From NCBI RefSeq assembly GCF_041435355.1, contig NZ_CP108444.1, forward strand, positions 248,001-312,000: 64,000 bases of DNA, given 5' to 3'. Shown here in pieces: positions 59,939-64,000 of this stretch (the first letter of the stretch is position 1; each line of letters opens with the position of its first letter). The DNA is from Streptomyces sp. NBC_01276 (GTDB taxonomy: Bacteria > Actinomycetota > Actinomycetes > Streptomycetales > Streptomycetaceae). Both the position numbers and the translations under genes were made by a program. The notes beneath the pieces are model-generated. The model had not been told where the DNA came from. It ran no database searches and saw only the letters and a program-made list of their open reading frames with translations.

Positions 59939-62244
59939 CGGGCGTCCCCCGAGGTCAGGGCGGCGACGGCGGAGGGCTCGGCGCGCTCGGCGATGACGGC
60001 GGCGAGTTCCGCGAGGGTGCCGCCGTGCAGGAGTTCGTCCATGGAGAGGTCGACGTCGAGGGCGTCGAGGATCCGGTACTGGACGGTGACGGCCTGGAGG
60101 GAGCCGGCCGCGAGCTGGGTGAGGGTGCGGTGGGCGATCCGCTCGTCGTCGCCGAGGCGCAGGACGGTGCGGGCGACCCCGGTGAGCCAGGGGGTGAGCT
60201 CCGGCTCGGCGGGCGGGGCGGTCGGTGCCGGCGGGGCCGGCTGGAAGAAGACGGCGTCGGCGAGGGTGACGGCGCTGCCGGGGGTGAGGAGTTCGACGCT
60301 ACGGGGCCACGTGCTCGGGGCGTCCGTGCCCAGGGCGGCGGCGAGCCGGTCGGCGAAGCGGGGCATGACGGGGGCGGCGGCGTGCGCGAGCAGCCGGGCG
60401 GCGGCCAGTTCGAGGGCGACGGCGGTGCGGTTCTCGTCCTCCCAGCCGGGGGTGTCGGTGAGGAGGCCCTCGGCGCGGGCGAAGCGGACGGTGTCGCGGA
60501 CGATGCCGTCGAGTTCGGCGGCGGCCTGGTTGAGGGAGAAGGAGTCGTTCTGCAGGGCTCCGGTGACGGCGGCGAGGCGGGTGCCGAGCCGGGCGAGGAA
60601 GGCGGAGTGTTCGGCGGTCCAGTTCCCGGCGTCGGGGGCACGGCCGCCGTGGTGCTTGGCGACGCGGGCGCCGAGGTCGTTCAGCCACTGCTGCCAGGTC
60701 CCGATGAGGGTGTCGTCGAGGGTGGCCTGGTAGGCGGCGCGCCGGAAGTCGGTGCGGGTTCCCTCGGGGCGGGTGGAGGCGAGGAAGTAACGGACGGAGT
60801 CGACGGTGTCGGGGGTGAGGATCTCCTTGCCCCAGATGGCGTGGCGGCGGCTGGTGGAGAACTTCTCGCCTTCGAGCAGGTAGAACTCGTTGACGTGGTA
60901 GTCGATGTCGGGGGTCCAGCCGGGGAAGGCGAGCTGGTAGAGGACCGGGTAGAGGACGCCGTGGTAGAAGCTGTTGTCGTAGCCGAAGAAGTGGACGATC
61001 TTCCAGTCGGCGGCCGGGTCGGCCGCCTTCCAGGGCCGGCCCAGGCGGGCGCCGAGGGACTGGATGCCGTGCAGGAACCCGTAGCTCATCTCGGGCCACA
61101 CCCAGATGACCTGGCCGTCGGTGCCGTCCTCGCGCGGCTCGACGCCCCAGGTGGAGGGGTGGGTGAGGGGGATGGTCAGGTCGGGGCGGCGGAAGAGCCG
61201 GTCGGCGAGTTCGCGCAGCCGGGCCGGGACCCGGCCGAGGCGGTGGTGGGCGCGGACGTCCCCGGCGTAGGCGTGCAGGGGCAGGGTCCAGCGGGCGGCC
61301 GGCGCGGTGGTGGGCGGGGCGTCGGAGCGGGCCGAGCGGGGGCCGGTCAGGTCGGCGACGGTGTTGGGCTCGCCGCACTCCTCGCAGATGTTGCCGGAGG
61401 TGGTGGAGCCGCAGCCGGGGCAGCCGCCCTTGACGTCGGCCTCGTAGAGGTAGCCGCCGGTGGTGGCGTCGTAGAGGGCGTCGGTCTCGGTGACGGCGAT
61501 CTCGCCGGAGGCGACGACCTTGCCGAAGAAGTCCCGCAGGCCCTCGCGGTAGGCGGGGTCCTGGTCGGTGACCGTGTACTGGTCGAGCGGTATGTCCATC
61601 AGCCGCAGGGTTTCGGCGATCTCGGCGCTGTAGTGGGCGGCGGTCTCGGCGGGGGTGCTGCCGTCCTTGGCGGCGGCCGCGACCACGTAGCTCTGGTAGT
61701 CGTCGCTGCCGGTGAGGTGGTAGGCCTCGGCGCCGGTCATGCGCTGGTAGCGGGTGAAGGCGTCGGCGCCGAGGTAGGGGCCGGAGAGGTGGCCGAGGTG
61801 GAGGTCGCCGTTGGGGGTGGGCGGGGTGGAGAAGACGAAGACGGGGCGGTCGCCGAAGCCCTTGCGGACCGGGTCGGCGGCGGAGGTGGCGGCGCGCTGG
61901 GCGTCGCGCCAGTACTGGGTGAAGAAGACGAGATCGGCCCCGTCCCCGCCGCCGTCCTGCGGACCGGTGTTCTCCGGACTGGTGTTCCTCAAGACGTGCG
62001 ACTCGAAGGGTTCGAAGAGGACGACGGTTCCGGGGGCGGCGGGGTGGCGTTCGCCGTCGATGACGAACTCGCCGCGGCCCGAGACGATGACGAACAGCTC
62101 GGTCTCGTCGTGCCGGTGGCTGTCGGTGGCGCGGCCGGGGGCGACGCGGCCCCAGCCAGCGGCTGTGCCCAGCCCCTCCACGCCGCTCATGTCGATGCCG
62201 AACGCCTGCTCCAGGACGTCGGCGTCGTAACTCGCGATGATCAT
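59935..62244 (-). CDS. Hydrazine synthetase, cupin-MetRS-carrier fusion
   Basis: A 769-residue protein. The cupin (about 20-110) has S-H-R-H-D-E-T-E-L metal ligands. The class I MetRS-like part (about 130-680) has H149-L-G-H, a zinc knuckle at Cys275/278/287/290 and K461-F-S-T-S. Cupin-MetRS proteins such as Spb40 and Tri28 join N6-hydroxylysine and glycine into a hydrazine. Here a third region (about 690-760) looks like a carrier, with A-G-S-L-Q-A-V (Ser715). Neighbours encode the lysine hydroxylase and the oxidase, so hydrazinoacetate is the expected product. Confidence 0.87.
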   Translation of the reverse strand: MIIASYDADVLEQAFGIDMSGVEGLGTAAGWGRVAPGRATDSHRHDETELFVIVSGRGEFVIDGERHPAAPGTVVLFEPFESHVLRNTSPENTGPQDGGGDGADLVFFTQYWRDAQRAATSAADPVRKGFGDRPVFVFSTPPTPNGDLHLGHLSGPYLGADAFTRYQRMTGAEAYHLTGSDDYQSYVVAAAAKDGSTPAETAAHYSAEIAETLRLMDIPLDQYTVTDQDPAYREGLRDFFGKVVASGEIAVTETDALYDATTGGYLYEADVKGGCPGCGSTTSGNICEECGEPNTVADLTGPRSARSDAPPTTAPAARWTLPLHAYAGDVRAHHRLGRVPARLRELADRLFRRPDLTIPLTHPSTWGVEPREDGTDGQVIWVWPEMSYGFLHGIQSLGARLGRPWKAADPAADWKIVHFFGYDNSFYHGVLYPVLYQLAFPGWTPDIDYHVNEFYLLEGEKFSTSRRHAIWGKEILTPDTVDSVRYFLASTRPEGTRTDFRRAAYQATLDDTLIGTWQQWLNDLGARVAKHHGGRAPDAGNWTAEHSAFLARLGTRLAAVTGALQNDSFSLNQAAAELDGIVRDTVRFARAEGLLTDTPGWEDENRTAVALELAAARLLAHAAAPVMPRFADRLAAALGTDAPSTWPRSVELLTPGSAVTLADAVFFQPAPPAPTAPPAEPELTPWLTGVARTVLRLGDDERIAHRTLTQLAAGSLQAVTVQYRILDALDVDLSMDELLHGGTLAELAAVIAERAEPSAVAALTSGDAR

Positions 62245-63422
62245 GTCATGGCCTTTCGCGGAGACGGGAGGGAGGGGATCAGGGCGGCGGCGCGGGCGGC
62301 GAGCGCCGGGGCCAGCCGGTAGCCGGAGCCGCTCGCGGCGCCCGCGAACACGAGCCGGCCGTAGGGGTCGAGCGCGGTGACCAGGGGCGTGCCGCCGGGC
62401 CCGTACGCGTCGCAGAAGACCCGGCCGGAGCGGCAGTGGGAGGCCAGGTCCGGGGCGTAGCGGGTGAGCAGGGCGCGGGCCTCGCGCAGGTGGCCGGCGG
62501 TGAGGGCGGGGTCGACGGCCGCGGGGTCGACGTCCCACTCCCGGCAGGTGTAGCTGAACAGCCAGTGGCCGCGGTGGTGGAAGGGCAGCAGGAACGCGTC
62601 ATCGGCGTGCAGGACGACCGCCCGGTCCCCCGGGGCGGGCGCCCGGTCGATGTGCAGGGCGACTATCTTCTTGACCCGGGCTCCGAGGGGGGCCACCAGG
62701 TCCCGCCAGGCGGGTTCGGCGAGCCAGGGCCCCGGGGCGATCACCACGTGTTCGGCGGTGAGGGTGGCGCCGCCGGTCAGGGTCAGGCGCGCGCCGCCGG
62801 GCCCGGCGGCGACGGAGGTGACGGCGACGCCCTCGCGGAAGGCGACCCGGGGGCGCAGTTCGGCGGCGAGCAGCTGGGTGAGGGCGTGCACGTCCGCGTA
62901 CTGGCAGCCGTCGCCCTCCCAGGCCCCGAAGTTCTCGGGCAAAGGCCCTGCCACGGGCGGGAGTTCGGTGGTCCAGCGGAGTTTGGCCTCGGGCAGGTAG
63001 ACCTCGCGCAGCCGCTCCTCGGCGCTCTCGGGGGCCAGGACGGTCATGCCGAGCGGGTGGATGGGCAGGTCCGGGCGGGCCGCGTGGAGGTCGGCGTAGA
63101 AGCGCTCGCTCTCGGCGGCGAGGGTGCGGACGGTGTCGTTCGCGCCGCGCGGGAAGTGGAGTCCGGCGGAGCGGCGGGTGGCGCCGGAACCGATCATGTC
63201 CCGGTCGAGGACGGTGACGGTGGCGGAGGGGTCGCGGGTGAGGATCTCGCGGGCGATGAGCACCCCGAGGATGCCCGCGCCCACGACGGCGATGCCGGTG
63301 CGGGCGCCGGTGGGGCCGCCGGCGTCGGGGGCGGTGCCGCGGTAGCCGGCGGGCTCGGTGACGGCGGGCTCGGTGACGGCGGGGCCGGTGAGGGGGCCCG
63401 TGGCGGGGCCGGTGGCGGGCAT
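62241..63422 (-). CDS. FAD-dependent DAO-type oxidase (hydrazinoacetate-releasing)
   Basis: A 393-residue glycine/sarcosine-oxidase-like flavoprotein with the dinucleotide motif G48-A-G-I-L-G53, S-G-A-T-R-R-S-A-G-L-H-F and a C-terminal G-A-A-S-G-S-G-Y-R-L. In the triacsin and s56-p1 routes this type cleaves the lysine-glycine hydrazine to hydrazinoacetate plus an aldehyde. Residues 1-42 are a Thr/Gly/Pro/Ala stretch with repeats (T-G-P, V-T-E-P-A), unusual for the family. ATG 63422 has GGAG and overlaps the hydroxylase stop (TGATG). Confidence 0.85.
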   Translation of the reverse strand: MPATGPATGPLTGPAVTEPAVTEPAGYRGTAPDAGGPTGARTGIAVVGAGILGVLIAREILTRDPSATVTVLDRDMIGSGATRRSAGLHFPRGANDTVRTLAAESERFYADLHAARPDLPIHPLGMTVLAPESAEERLREVYLPEAKLRWTTELPPVAGPLPENFGAWEGDGCQYADVHALTQLLAAELRPRVAFREGVAVTSVAAGPGGARLTLTGGATLTAEHVVIAPGPWLAEPAWRDLVAPLGARVKKIVALHIDRAPAPGDRAVVLHADDAFLLPFHHRGHWLFSYTCREWDVDPAAVDPALTAGHLREARALLTRYAPDLASHCRSGRVFCDAYGPGGTPLVTALDPYGRLVFAGAASGSGYRLAPALAARAAALIPSLPSPRKAMT

Positions 63423-64000
63423 CAGGCGCTCCACCGTTCGTCCTGCGGGGCCTTGGAGGACCATTCGATGAAGGAGGCGAGCTGCTCGTCCGCGCGTACG
63501 CCGCACAGCCGGTCGGCGATGCGCCGGCTGCGCCAGGCGTTGAGGCTGAGGTTGGGGTCGGCGAGGCCGCGCTGGCCGCGGACCCCGTTCTGGACGAAGA
63601 TCCGGCGGTCGGCGGGGCCGTCCCAGCGGACGGCGTAGTCCTCGTCGACGCGCAGTTCCTCGCCCTCGTGCTCCAGGCGGCCGGCGAGGGGGGCGAGGAA
63701 GTCCATGGCCGCGGGCCGGTACCCGGTGGCCCAGACGACGATGTCGGCCTCGAACCTCTCCACGGACTCCGGCTCGCCCGTGTGCCGGGCGCACACCTCC
63801 CAGCCGCCGAGGGGGCCGGTGGAGACGTCGAAGACCTCGCGGCCGGGGTGCAGGGCGACCAGGTCTTCGTTGCCCTCGACGAACCGGTGGACGTAGATGG
63901 TCTGGTAGATCTCGCGCAGCGTGGACTCGGAGATGCCGTCGCTCGTCAGGATGTTGCTGGAATTCAGCGACTGGCGGCGCTCGCGCGGCAGTCCGTAGAA
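63422..64000 (-). CDS. Lysine/ornithine N-hydroxylase, C-terminal part (5' end outside window)
   Basis: The last 192 residues of an NADPH/FAD N-hydroxylase of the IucD/SidA type, open to the window edge. F-Y-G-L-P-R-E-R-R-Q-S-L, T-S-D-G-I-S-E-S-T-L-R-E-I-Y, D-I-V-V-W-A-T-G-Y-R-P and L-S-L-N-A-W-R-S are family motifs. In this setting it should make N6-hydroxylysine for the hydrazine enzyme two genes on. The operon extends beyond the window. Confidence 0.87.
   Translation of the reverse strand, partial: FYGLPRERRQSLNSSNILTSDGISESTLREIYQTIYVHRFVEGNEDLVALHPGREVFDVSTGPLGGWEVCARHTGEPESVERFEADIVVWATGYRPAAMDFLAPLAGRLEHEGEELRVDEDYAVRWDGPADRRIFVQNGVRGQRGLADPNLSLNAWRSRRIADRLCGVRADEQLASFIEWSSKAPQDERWSA

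Noticed and set aside
56591..60733. 1380-codon open frame on the plus strand
   Set aside because: It is the shadow of the NRPS and hydrazine synthetase genes; composition is Gly/Val/Asp-rich with no domain, as antisense frames of high-GC genes are.

Overview
The window is very GC-rich (NNC/NNG third positions, GTG starts, GTGA/ATGA gene overlaps, rare TTA codons) and reads as an actinomycete chromosome, almost certainly Streptomyces. Nearly all of it looks like one large natural-product locus that continues past the right edge. It carries embedded sulfur-assimilation genes and one mobile resistance-type insertion. All identifications were made by eye from the sequence; no database search was run.

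1-22.6 kb: precursor supply and polyketide half. The genes are a transporter tail, an AIR-synthase/HypE-fold protein, crotonyl-CoA carboxylase/reductase, an acyl-CoA carboxylase beta/epsilon pair, a DUF5988 peptide, a TetR/hydrolase pair, a secreted polysaccharide deacetylase and a 2-oxoacid:ferredoxin oxidoreductase with a 2OG-Fe dioxygenase. These are followed by a free carrier protein, a KS-AT-DH-ACP polyketide synthase, an acyl ligase, a type II thioesterase and an NTF2-like protein. A TetR repressor, an MFS exporter and a SARP activator end the block.

22.6-34.7 kb: sulfur. The genes are a sirohydrochlorin chelatase-like protein, cysH-C-D-N with a sulfonate-type ABC transporter, a secreted SBP56/methanethiol-oxidase-like propeller, a membrane-anchored binding-protein-like gene and sulfite reductase. 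34.7-36.7 kb is a 2.0 kb IS5-type element with TA duplications. It holds transposase fragments and an RlmA/TlrB-type 23S rRNA methyltransferase behind a probable leader-peptide attenuator.

36.9-64 kb: N-N bond chemistry. Two distinct routes sit side by side. The first is valanimycin/azoxy-like: an N-hydroxylase with flavin reductase, a second seryl-tRNA synthetase, an aminoacyl-tRNA-dependent transferase, a polytopic membrane protein and a di-iron protein. The second is the hydrazinoacetate route: a lysine N6-hydroxylase, a DAO-type oxidase and a cupin-MetRS fusion that here also ends in a carrier domain. The second operon also encodes an acyl ligase, an ACP, a GNAT acyltransferase, a Cy-A(Cys)-PCP NRPS, a C45-type acyltransferase and a PPTase. 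At 39443-39527 there is an odd class II (Ser-like) tRNA whose anticodon loop lacks the universal U33.

Regulation ties the parts together. Pentamers of the form GTCAG, repeated at exact 11-bp steps as for SARP activators, occur before the PKS operon, the dioxygenase-kor operon, the decarboxylase, the cupin gene, the odd tRNA and the N-hydroxylase operon. Weaker versions precede both sulfur operons. The TetR operator overlaps both the exporter and SARP promoters. The simplest model is TetR to SARP to the whole locus, with cysteine made locally for the NRPS and a dedicated non-decoding seryl-tRNA feeding N-N bond formation. The model is an inference.
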